A DNA stretch of 6,587 nucleotides from Acidobacteriota bacterium (GTDB taxonomy: Bacteria > Acidobacteriota > Blastocatellia > RBC074), in contig JABFSD010000407.1 of NCBI GenBank assembly GCA_013140935.1, positions 1-6,587 of the forward strand, read 5' to 3'. Shown here in pieces: positions 1-5,856 of this stretch (positions are counted from its first letter, which is position 1; every line of letters begins with the position of its first letter). The notes beneath the pieces are model-generated. The model ran no database searches and was not told the origin of the DNA. It worked only from the letters and a program-made list of their open reading frames with translations. A program made the translations under genes and the position numbers.

Positions 1-345
1 GTTATTGACCGCGTTGATGTCGCCCGGATGAATCACGCAGGCGCGATTGACCGACGTATCTGCCGCATTCGTCCCCACGCTCACGGTTAGCAAAATCGCT
101 GACGAAACCAGAGAGTTCAACACGTTGGCATTGCGACAGGTCACGAGTTGGCCGCTCGCGCTGCACGCCCAGCCGCTACCTACGCCGGAAACGAAACTGA
201 ACCCCGTCGGTAAAGTGTCCTCCACGACGATTTCCGCGTTGGTCGGCACCGGGCCGGCATTTCTGACATTAATCGTATAGACACCGTTGGCACTGCGTAC
301 GAATGAGCCGATGTGTGATTTGGTAAGGGTTAAATCTATCGGTAA
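1..345 (-). repeat. DUF11-type repeat 2 coding segment (cut by window edge)
   Basis: This segment encodes residues from about 1132 to the edge. It repeats the landmarks of the first copy at a 126-residue offset: IDLTLTKS at D1135 (VDLAMFKT at D1009), DTLPTGFSFVS, and W1190-x-C1192 ... V-T-C1201 (W1064, C1066, C1075). The last strand is reached at the edge (DINAVNN, equivalent to NLTNN in copy 1), so further copies or a C-terminal anchoring domain may follow outside the window. Confidence 0.78.
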
Positions 346-3300
346 GCCCGGTTTCACTTCCGAGGTCAACGTTGCCGTATTGTTCGTGAGATTGGTTTCT
401 TCCAGCGTGCTGCACGTGACGGTATTGGTCACGCGCGGAACCGCCTCGGGACCTACCCTGACGGAGATTAGCACGCTGGATTCGGTAGCAGCATTGAGCG
501 TACCGGCAAATACGCAGGTGACTATCTGGCCTTGTGCGCTGCACGACCAATTCGTGCCAGTGTGGGAAACAAAGGTCAAGCCGGTCGGTAAAGTGTCAAC
601 CACGGTGACCGGCCCCGTGTTCGGCGCGTTGCCTACATTGCGTACCCGCAATGTATAAACACTCGTCGCACCATTGCCCATCACGGCATTCACCGTTTTG
701 AACATCGCCAAGTCTACTTTGTTGGAAAGCACGTTGAGTTCCAATTCGGTCGAGCGCACCGGGTTGTAAATCGTGTCGCCGGAGTAATCCACCGAAATGT
801 AATGCCATCCCACCGGCAACGAATTGGCCGGGAACGTAATGCGCGCCTGCCCATTGGCATCGAGATCAACCGTGTCGAGTACGCGCGTCGTGGTGTCGGC
901 GAAATTGTCGCGGAACGTCACCTTGCCGACGGGTTTGCCACCCGTCGCGCGCACCGTGGCCGTCACCGTCACGGCGCTCGTTACCAGCGGCGTAGCCGAA
1001 GGCACAGCCGTCAACAAAATTTCCGGCGCGGATTTGCCCGATAGCCGAACCTTGAAAGCGCCGCGTCCATGCGTGAAAGCGTAAAGATGCGTTAGGCCGT
1101 TGCTTGAATTGAAAGCCAGCGCTTCGGTCACGACGTTGGCAAAGCCGGTGTTCTCGACCAGCCAGTTTGCACCGCCGTCGGTCGAGACAAATACGCCGAG
1201 ATCGGTGCCGACATACAGCACGTTGGTTTTGCGCGGGTCTACGAGAATGCAATGCACCGGAATGTCGGGAATGCCCGTCGTGCCCGTGCCGTCAATCGCC
1301 GTCCAACTCACGCCCGCATTGGTCGTCTTGTATACGTGGCGGTCAGAAGACAAAAAGTTAAACGAGGAATACGTGGCATAAGCGACGTTAGGGTCTACGG
1401 AATCCCACGTGATCCACGACACGTAACCAGTGCGCGGGCGCGTGCTGGCCCACGTCGTAGCGGCATCGGTCGTCAAGGCGCTGGTGCTGCGATAAATGGT
1501 GCCACCCGTCACGCCCGTCAATACGCGGTTGCCGTCGAGCGGAGAAACACCCGTGGCACTGACCTTGCCCGCCAGTTGCGTACTCGCCGCCGTCCACAAA
1601 TCGGCTTTGTCTTTGGTGCGCCACAACGTGCGACCGCCGATCCACAAGCGCCGCGCCGCGCTCGGATCCATCGTGAAAGGGGTGATGAAAAGAAAATTGT
1701 CTTCGCCTTCGGTAATGCCCGTCGTCGCCGAACGCCAAAGCGAGCCGTTGTTATGCGTTTTTATCAACGACAGGTAAGTGAATTCGAGATAAAGCGTTGG
1801 ATCGTGGTTGGGATCGTTGGCGACGTAACCGCCGTCGCCGCCCGCGATTCTATACCAACCGTTCACCCCTAACCGGTCCTCCCCGACGATCGTGCCGTTA
1901 TCTTGCGTGCCGCCCATGTATTCGATCCCGTTCGGCCACACCACGCCGTGGTAAAACTGCGTTACGCCGTAATTGTTGTTCAGCGAACGCCAGGTGATTT
2001 GGCTGAGGTTGGCGTCGCAAGCCGCGCGTTCGCCCTTGGCCGTGTCCGCGCGCGCATTATCGGTGCGGTGAATGCCGCCGTCGTTCGCGATATACATCTG
2101 CTGATTGGTCGTGCCGTTATATTGCGGATGAAAAGCGATGACGTGGTTATCGGCATGCAGATATTTCGGGTCGGTTCGTTCTTTGTACCAATAAGAAGCC
2201 AAGCCCCAAGTCACGCCGCCGTCGTCCGAACGAAACAAATCAATGCCGCCTACCCAAACTTTTTCGGGGTCAACCGGATCAACCGCAATCACGTTGTCAT
2301 ACCAGCCCTGGCTGTAACCGCCCAACTCATAGCCGAGACATTTGAGACTGAGTTGAAAATAGGCATTGGTCAGCAAAACCGTATTCAAATCGAATACGCC
2401 GTCGTGCCGCCGCGGTGCCGTCCACGTGCCGGGGTCGCCGCTGCTGTTAGAACGAAACACTGCGTGCAGCGCATATTCGCGCTCAGGATTCAGGCTGGAT
2501 GCCAGGGCATAAATGATGTTCTGGTTAGAGGGAGCCAACGCCAGAGAAGTGCGTCCCATTTCAGTTTCGGTCAGCACCTGCACCCAATCGCTGCTGCTCT
2601 CGGCTTGTACGTTACGATAAATCGCCGCCTGATCGAAATTGCCGCACGACACGAAAAGAAAATCGGTTTGCCGGTCGGTGCGAATGACCAAATCCAAACA
2701 ACCGAAAGCCTCGAAAGGTTCGAAAATCTGCGTCCACGTAGCACCCGCATCCAGCGAGCGCCACACGCCCGTCTCAGTCGCGGCATAAATGCGTGCGCTG
2801 TTCGTCGGACTGATCACCAGATCGTTCACGTAATAAAAATTTTCCGTCGTCGTCGCCGCCAACCGCGTCCACGTCGCGCCGTCGTTCGTCGTTTTGAAAA
2901 TGCCTGCGCCGCGATTGCCGTCGCTGTTGCCGAAACCTTCGCCCGTGCCGGCATAAATCACACTCGGATTTTTCGGATCCATCGCCAGCGAAACGACCGC
3001 CAGATTGGCAATCAAATCAGTCAAGGGCGACCACGTGCCGCCGCCGTTCGTCGTTTTCCAAACGCCGCCCGCTACGCCGCCCGCATACATAATGTTCGGA
3101 TTGGTGGGATGAATGATAAGGGAGCGCGTGTGTCCGCCCACGTTGCCCGGTCCCAACGGAACCCACGTGCCCAAACGTTCATCGGCGGCGACATTGACGC
3201 TTTGATTGCGCGCGGGCATCCGTTGATCGAGTGCCGACGAAAAACGCGGCATCGCGTTCATACGCTGTTGCGCGGTGAAATAGCGTTCGACGGGAATCGG

Positions 3301-3738
3301 GCCTTCCATTTGCGGCGCGCGTTTCATTCGATAGAACTCGCTGGCTTGGCCCGGCTGGTCAAAGGCTTTCTCGCCTTCGCGGAACGGCTTTTCGATTTTC
3401 CGCTCTTCTTTCGCACGCCCTTCTTGCACGCTCCCTTCTTGCGCTCTCATGGACGCCAGCGCGCTTTTTTCGTTCTCGCGGAAAGAGCCATCCGCTTGAC
3501 GCGCCTCTTGCTTGCGCTCGAAATCGCGTTCGCGTTCTTCCGCGTATTCTTTGGCTTCTTTCAATTGTTCGGCGGCGACTTTTTGCGCGGCCTCGCGCCG
3601 TTGCTTGTTCGTTGACGAAACCGCTGACACAGCCTTCTTTTGGGCAGTCTTTTTTTTCTGCCACGCTTCGACGCCCGTTAAACCAAAGGCCAAGCCCAAC
3701 AACACCACCAAACACCACAGACTGAGTTTCAACCGCAT
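1..3738 (-). CDS. Secreted Asp-box beta-propeller protein with Ig-like and DUF11 repeats (C-terminus beyond window)
   Basis: The frame is open for 1246 codons from an ATG at 3738-3736 to the left edge, with no stop, so the C-terminus is missing. An AGGGGAG Shine-Dalgarno lies 9 nt upstream of the start. Residues 1-25 form a signal peptide (MRLK, then a hydrophobic core, then VEA before W26). Residues 27 to about 120 are rich in K, E, R, Q and A and probably form a helix or coiled coil. From about 190 to 895 there is a beta-propeller of the BNR/sortilin-VPS10 type, with Asp-box motifs (S/T-x-D/N-x-G-x-x-W) ending at W236, W290, W335, W511, W668, W812 and W859. Residues 905-1003 resemble a bacterial Ig-like (Big_3) domain. 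Two DUF11-type repeats follow, from about 1007 and 1133, each with a W-x-C...V-T-C cysteine pair. The protein is predicted to be exported and to work at the surface or outside the cell, in binding or adhesion; sialidase-like catalysis is not supported by anything seen. Substrate unknown. It is a separate unit from the ars operon upstream. Confidence 0.93.
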   Translation of the reverse strand, partial: MRLKLSLWCLVVLLGLAFGLTGVEAWQKKKTAQKKAVSAVSSTNKQRREAAQKVAAEQLKEAKEYAEERERDFERKQEARQADGSFRENEKSALASMRAQEGSVQEGRAKEERKIEKPFREGEKAFDQPGQASEFYRMKRAPQMEGPIPVERYFTAQQRMNAMPRFSSALDQRMPARNQSVNVAADERLGTWVPLGPGNVGGHTRSLIIHPTNPNIMYAGGVAGGVWKTTNGGGTWSPLTDLIANLAVVSLAMDPKNPSVIYAGTGEGFGNSDGNRGAGIFKTTNDGATWTRLAATTTENFYYVNDLVISPTNSARIYAATETGVWRSLDAGATWTQIFEPFEAFGCLDLVIRTDRQTDFLFVSCGNFDQAAIYRNVQAESSSDWVQVLTETEMGRTSLALAPSNQNIIYALASSLNPEREYALHAVFRSNSSGDPGTWTAPRRHDGVFDLNTVLLTNAYFQLSLKCLGYELGGYSQGWYDNVIAVDPVDPEKVWVGGIDLFRSDDGGVTWGLASYWYKERTDPKYLHADNHVIAFHPQYNGTTNQQMYIANDGGIHRTDNARADTAKGERAACDANLSQITWRSLNNNYGVTQFYHGVVWPNGIEYMGGTQDNGTIVGEDRLGVNGWYRIAGGDGGYVANDPNHDPTLYLEFTYLSLIKTHNNGSLWRSATTGITEGEDNFLFITPFTMDPSAARRLWIGGRTLWRTKDKADLWTAASTQLAGKVSATGVSPLDGNRVLTGVTGGTIYRSTSALTTDAATTWASTRPRTGYVSWITWDSVDPNVAYATYSSFNFLSSDRHVYKTTNAGVSWTAIDGTGTTGIPDIPVHCILVDPRKTNVLYVGTDLGVFVSTDGGANWLVENTGFANVVTEALAFNSSNGLTHLYAFTHGRGAFKVRLSGKSAPEILLTAVPSATPLVTSAVTVTATVRATGGKPVGKVTFRDNFADTTTRVLDTVDLDANGQARITFPANSLPVGWHYISVDYSGDTIYNPVRSTELELNVLSNKVDLAMFKTVNAVMGNGATSVYTLRVRNVGNAPNTGPVTVVDTLPTGLTFVSHTGTNWSCSAQGQIVTCVFAGTLNAATESSVLISVRVGPEAVPRVTNTVTCSTLEETNLTNNTATLTSEVKPGLPIDLTLTKSHIGSFVRSANGVYTINVRNAGPVPTNAEIVVEDTLPTGFSFVSGVGSGWACSASGQLVTCRNANVLNSLVSSAILLTVSVGTNAADTSVNRACVIHPGDINAVNN
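358..722 (-). repeat. DUF11-type repeat 1 coding segment
   Basis: This segment encodes about residues 1006-1127 of the large secreted protein. It opens with VDLAMFKTV, has a central DTLPTGLTFVS strand pair, a W1064-x-C1066 ... V-T-C1075 cysteine pair, and closes with an NLTNNTATL strand. That is the usual DUF11 beta-sandwich pattern. The next copy starts 126 residues later. Boundaries are approximate. Confidence 0.8.
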
Positions 3739-3747
3739 AACAAACAA

Positions 3748-3754
3748 CTCCCCT
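3748..3754 (-). promoter_or_regulatory. Ribosome binding site of the large secreted-protein gene
   Basis: Reading the minus strand, AGGGGAG sits 9 nt before the ATG at 3738. This supports that start codon, which is also the one that gives a clean signal peptide. Confidence 0.75.
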
Positions 3755-3851
3755 GATCGGCATAGACTGCCGCCGACTTGCTTAAACCAATGACCTGCAA
3801 GAGTGCCAGATCGTAAATTGACAGTGCAGATGAATGTCGCCTATGGCAGAC

Positions 3852-3868
3852 GAAGCAGGGGATGCTTC
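3852..3868. repeat. Small perfect hairpin GAAGCA / TGCTTC
   Basis: Six-base arms flank a five-base GGGGA loop. It lies about 115-130 bp upstream of the large secreted-protein start. Such a short element can occur by chance; no function is assigned. Confidence 0.3.
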
Positions 3869-3903
3869 AGTCAACACCTTAACGGATGGATGCAAATGCG
3901 CAG

Positions 3904-3942
3904 CGGACTCACAAAATGTGGGAATGAGGTACTGAGAGTCCG
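3904..3942. repeat. Inverted repeat CGGACTC / GAGTCCG
   Basis: Perfect 7-bp arms at 3904-3910 and 3936-3942 are separated by 25 nt. The intervening bases contain a smaller CACA-AAA-TGTG hairpin that partly overlaps the left arm. There is no T-run next to it, so an intrinsic terminator is unlikely. It could be a leader structure or a protein-binding site for the secreted-protein gene. Confidence 0.35.
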
Positions 3943-3971
3943 GTGAACGGCGCGCAAATTACGCAAATTTG

Positions 3972-4061
3972 CCGGTTGAGTCAATCTTTTTAGCAGTCGG
4001 CTGACAGGATTTACTCGGCGCGCGCCTCGCTTGTAAGACAGACACTGACAAACTCAACCGG
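3972..4061. repeat. Inverted repeat spanning the arsC stop, possible transcript-end structure
   Basis: CCGGTTGAGT at 3972-3981 is the exact complement of ACTCAACCGG at 4052-4061. The right arm covers the arsC stop codon (4054-4056). The 70-nt interior includes the self-complementary GGCGCGCGCC at 4017-4026. On the minus-strand transcript this could fold into a closed, branched structure at the 3' end of the ars mRNA. There is no U-tract after it on that strand, so this is not a standard intrinsic terminator; RNA stabilisation or Rho-associated termination would be alternatives. Confidence 0.4.
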
Positions 4062-4482
4062 TGCGCGCGACAAAATCTCGCAACCAAACGCGCAATTCAT
4101 CGCGTACCCGCCGAAAGACTGCCAGGCGTTCTTCGTCCGTGCCGACGCCGGGCGCGGGTGGGTCTGCAAAACTTTGATGAATGCGTTGCGTGCGACCGGC
4201 GAACACCGGGCAAACTTCATTCGCGTGATCGCAGACCGTGATGACGTAATCGAATTCCTGCCCGTCGAATTCACTTACGTTTTTTGAACGATGGCCGCTG
4301 AGATCAATGCCGACTTCGGCCATCACCTGAATCGCTTCAGGCCGCACGAAGCTCGCGCGTGTGCCGGCGCTGTGGACTTCAAACCGCGCGCCGCCTAGAT
4401 ACCGCAATAAGCCCTCGGCCATCTGGCTGCGCGCGGAATTGCCCGTGCAAAGTATCAATACGCGAATGGTTGATTCAGTCAT
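4054..4482 (-). CDS. arsC: Arsenate reductase, thioredoxin-coupled LMW-phosphatase type (ArsC)
   Basis: This 142-residue protein reduces arsenate to arsenite in the cytoplasm. It has the low-molecular-weight tyrosine phosphatase fold. The P-loop CTGNSARSQ gives the C-x5-R signature (C12, R18). A second motif, VCDHANEVCP, supplies C84 and C91 with six residues between them, matching the resolving-cysteine pair of the thioredoxin-dependent (Staphylococcus aureus pI258/Bacillus subtilis) ArsC class. FADPPAP holds the catalytic Asp (D107). Length is typical of the family. The ATG at 4482 was chosen because it gives the usual short N-terminus before the first strand (IRVLILC). It overlaps the end of the upstream cupin gene by 8 bp (ATGACTGA) and has no Shine-Dalgarno of its own, which suggests translational coupling. 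It is the last gene of the minus-strand ars operon. Family assignment is firm; activity is inferred. Confidence 0.94.
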   Translation of the reverse strand: MTESTIRVLILCTGNSARSQMAEGLLRYLGGARFEVHSAGTRASFVRPEAIQVMAEVGIDLSGHRSKNVSEFDGQEFDYVITVCDHANEVCPVFAGRTQRIHQSFADPPAPGVGTDEERLAVFRRVRDELRVWLRDFVARTG

Positions 4483-5242
4483 TGTGCTTGTGTTCGTGCG
4501 CCGCCGCTGTGACTGCCACCGGTTTGGTTTTGAAATCGAATCGCAGCAACTCCGTCGCACCATCGCTCGTATTCGTCCATTGCTGCGCCTGACTAACGTT
4601 CAGCCAATGCGTTTTGCCCAACGCCAACGTGAGTTTTGCGGCTTTGCCTTTGGCGCTACGCGCTTGCACTTGGGCAGGCGCGAGCGCCACGAACAACGCA
4701 GGCATATTCGCATCCGTCGCTACCTCCAGCTTGCCGCGCGGCGCAATCACCAACCGCGTAATTCGCACTTGCTCATTTTCGAATTGCACCTTGCTCAGGT
4801 TCTCACCCGCCGGCACCTCTTCTCGAAAGAATTTGCCGCGCAACGAACCGGCATTCACGACTTCGGTCTTGAACTCGACCCGTAAAAAATCGCTGGGCGT
4901 TTCCGTAGGATTTTCGACCGCATGCACTTCTTTCAATCCGTGATAAACGCGAAAGCTGCCCGCCTTCGTCGCCTGCCGCGTCACGTTGGCGTAAGGCAAA
5001 TCAATGTGTTTGAAAATGATCGGCCCGCCATCATTGAGATAGACATAAGCCGATGAACGCTCGGTGTGAAAGTGTTCGGGAATCTTTTCGCGCGGGCCGT
5101 AATGCACCCGCGTCACCATCACCCACTCGTTCTCAAATTCCCGCTGGTATGCCTGCGGCGCAACCTTCAGCGGGTCTTGCGCCGCTGCGGATTGAACCAG
5201 CCAACCCGCGACGAAAAGCAAACTCAAAATCAGTTTTTTCAT
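4475..5242 (-). CDS. Exported two-domain cupin-like protein of the ars operon
   Basis: A 255-residue protein with a clear signal peptide (MKK, hydrophobic stretch, cleavage likely after AAA21 before Q22), so it should act in the periplasm or outside. Two related halves follow. The first (about 31-130) has cupin-like features: G49, an HFH pair (H57, H59) with E61, and a second-motif H107. The second (about 150-240) begins with the same FENE-x-V-x-x-TR pattern (FENEWVMVTR in half 1, FENEQVRITR in half 2) but has lost the metal-ligand histidines. The C-terminus ends in a His-rich tail (HEHKHND). An AGGAGG Shine-Dalgarno 5 nt upstream fixes the start at 5242. It lies 13 bp after the arsI-like gene and overlaps arsC, so it is co-transcribed with both. 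I know of no named ars gene matching it; metal or arsenic binding is inferred from context and histidines only. No enzyme activity is assigned. Confidence 0.85.
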   Translation of the reverse strand: MKKLILSLLFVAGWLVQSAAAQDPLKVAPQAYQREFENEWVMVTRVHYGPREKIPEHFHTERSSAYVYLNDGGPIIFKHIDLPYANVTRQATKAGSFRVYHGLKEVHAVENPTETPSDFLRVEFKTEVVNAGSLRGKFFREEVPAGENLSKVQFENEQVRITRLVIAPRGKLEVATDANMPALFVALAPAQVQARSAKGKAAKLTLALGKTHWLNVSQAQQWTNTSDGATELLRFDFKTKPVAVTAAAHEHKHND

Positions 5243-5247
5243 GCTTT

Positions 5248-5253
5248 CCTCCT
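5248..5253 (-). promoter_or_regulatory. Strong ribosome binding site of the cupin gene
   Basis: On the minus strand a perfect AGGAGG lies 5 nt before the ATG at 5242. It sits within the 13-bp gap after the arsI-like stop codon, so the cupin can be translated efficiently in its own right within the operon. Confidence 0.8.
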
Positions 5254-5255
5254 TC

Positions 5256-5723
5256 TCACGCTTTCATGCCACACGCGCCCAGTTGCACCAACGCGGGCGC
5301 TGTGACGCAACACGATTGCGCTTCCTCCGTTTCAGGCAAGTGGTCTTCCAGCACGACGAAAACTTCCCACTCATTGCCATCCGGGTCGCTCACCCACGTT
5401 TTGTCCTGCACGGCATAACAACAACTGGTTTGCATCTCATCGCGCGTCGTTAGCCCCGCCGCTTCCCAACGCGCTTTCATCGCCAGCACGTCTTCAGTCG
5501 TCGCCACCTGAATGCCCAGATGCGACAGCTTGCTGCGCGTCTCATTTGTCGCCGCCTGATTCATCGCCAAATTCAGAGATGGATTTTGTACGTCGAATTT
5601 GGCGTAGCCCGTCCGCACCTTCAGCGGTTCGATGCCGAACAGCTTGCGATAAAACGCGATGCTCGCTTCCACGTTGCGCACGTTCAACGAAACATGCGGC
5701 TTCAATGTCTGAATAGTCGTCAT
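5256..5723 (-). CDS. arsI: ArsI/CadI-family dioxygenase (predicted C-As lyase)
   Basis: This 155-residue protein belongs to the vicinal-oxygen-chelate (glyoxalase/bleomycin-resistance) fold and matches the ArsI/CadI branch. Characterised ArsI enzymes are Fe(II) dioxygenases that break the C-As bond of trivalent methyl- and aromatic arsenicals. Visible landmarks are PHVSLNV (H10), SIAFYRKLFG, YAKFDV, LSHLGIQV (H68), the vicinal pair C101-C102 in TSCCYA, and WVSDPDGNEWEVF (E120). H10, H68 and E120 sit where this fold places its metal ligands, and C101-C102 where ArsI binds the arsenical. The tail adds C138-C139 and C151. The ATG at 5723 was preferred over one at 5750 because AGGAGA lies 7 nt upstream and the shorter form matches the family start. 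It is the first gene of the operon, about 60 nt from the inferred transcription start. CadI-like metal binding is the alternative; ArsI is favoured because of the neighbouring arsC and arsR. Confidence 0.88.
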   Translation of the reverse strand: MTTIQTLKPHVSLNVRNVEASIAFYRKLFGIEPLKVRTGYAKFDVQNPSLNLAMNQAATNETRSKLSHLGIQVATTEDVLAMKARWEAAGLTTRDEMQTSCCYAVQDKTWVSDPDGNEWEVFVVLEDHLPETEEAQSCCVTAPALVQLGACGMKA

Positions 5724-5730
5724 AAATTCT

Positions 5731-5736
5731 TCTCCT
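5731..5736 (-). promoter_or_regulatory. Ribosome binding site deciding the arsI start
   Basis: AGGAGA on the minus strand lies 7 nt upstream of the ATG at 5723 and is internal to the longer frame that would begin at 5750. It therefore favours the shorter, family-typical N-terminus. Confidence 0.7.
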
Positions 5737-5762
5737 GATCTTGATTCCAATGGTTCGGTTAT

Positions 5763-5786
5763 TCATATTCGCCTTTGCGAATATGA
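5763..5786. promoter_or_regulatory. ArsR operator O1 (perfect palindrome)
   Basis: Perfect 10-bp arms, TCATATTCGC and GCGAATATGA, are separated by 4 bp. The core fits CATATTCG-N6-CGAATATG (5764-5785). It overlaps the inferred start of the minus-strand ars transcript (about 5784), a good place for a repressor. Palindromic sites of this size next to arsR are typical ArsR/SmtB operators; binding is inferred, not shown. Confidence 0.75.
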
Positions 5787-5790
5787 GCGC

Positions 5791-5819
5791 ACCATACGCG
5801 CCTCAAACATATTCGTCAA
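5791..5819 (-). promoter_or_regulatory. Sigma70-type promoter of the arsI-cupin-arsC operon
   Basis: Read on the minus strand, TTGACG (5814-5819) is followed after exactly 17 bp by TATGGT (5791-5796). That is 5/6 and 4/6 to the consensus hexamers. Transcription would begin near 5784, inside operator O1, and the -35 lies inside operator O2. The match with both operators makes this the most likely operon promoter. Confidence 0.65.
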
Positions 5820-5832
5820 GACAAATATGTTT
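5805..5832. promoter_or_regulatory. ArsR operator O2 (near-perfect palindrome)
   Basis: Arms of 13 bp with one mismatch surround a 2-bp centre: AAACATATTcGTC, aa, GACaAATATGTTT. The core at 5808-5829 is CATATTCG-N6-CAAATATG, the O1 motif with a single change. It covers the -35 hexamer of the minus-strand promoter and lies 25 bp upstream of the arsR start, so one bound dimer could repress both directions. Confidence 0.72.
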
Positions 5833-5846
5833 TTCTGTGCTAAATT
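5818..5846 (+). promoter_or_regulatory. Possible arsR promoter
   Basis: AAGACA (5818-5823) and TAAATT (5841-5846) are separated by 17 bp, each 4/6 to consensus. The start of transcription would fall at about 5853, only a few bases before the arsR ATG at 5857. The -35 lies in operator O2. The hexamers are weak, so this is a tentative call. Confidence 0.35.
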
Positions 5847-5856
5847 TTTTCGCGCT

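Larger units (their letters stand above)
3739..4053. other. Intergenic region between arsC and the large secreted-protein gene
   Basis: No plausible gene is seen in these 315 bp on either strand. The region should hold the end of the ars transcript and the promoter of the secreted-protein gene, both read on the minus strand. I see no convincing -35/-10 pair: a TTGACT occurs on the minus strand at about 3869-3874 but has no good -10 at the right distance. I also see no classical stem followed by a T-run on the minus strand. What is visible are short inverted repeats (3852-3868, 3904-3942, 3963-3972, 4017-4026, and the outer pair 3972-3981/4052-4061) and a tandem CGCAAATT (3953-3960 and 3962-3969). 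Confidence 0.6.

Noticed and set aside
1903..3615. A 570-codon open frame on the plus strand
   Set aside because: It is antisense to the large secreted-protein gene. Its translation is R/A/V/H-rich without recognisable motifs, as expected for a shadow frame, whereas the minus strand gives a signal peptide and repeated Asp-boxes.
3985..3991. T-run on the plus strand as an intrinsic terminator
   Set aside because: It is on the strand with no gene ending nearby and has no adjoining GC-rich stem; on the minus strand it reads as an A-run.
4483..4563. An upstream extension of ArsC starting at 4563
   Set aside because: The added residues are read from inside the cupin gene and do not match the family N-terminus; the ATG at 4482 gives the usual length.
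4361..4885. A 174-codon plus-strand open frame across arsC and the cupin gene
   Set aside because: It is arginine-rich shadow sequence opposite two well-supported genes and has no family motif.
5827..5856. An upstream ATG that would extend ArsR by ten residues
   Set aside because: The ATG lies within operator O2, the added FFCAKFF stretch is atypical for the family, and no Shine-Dalgarno supports it.
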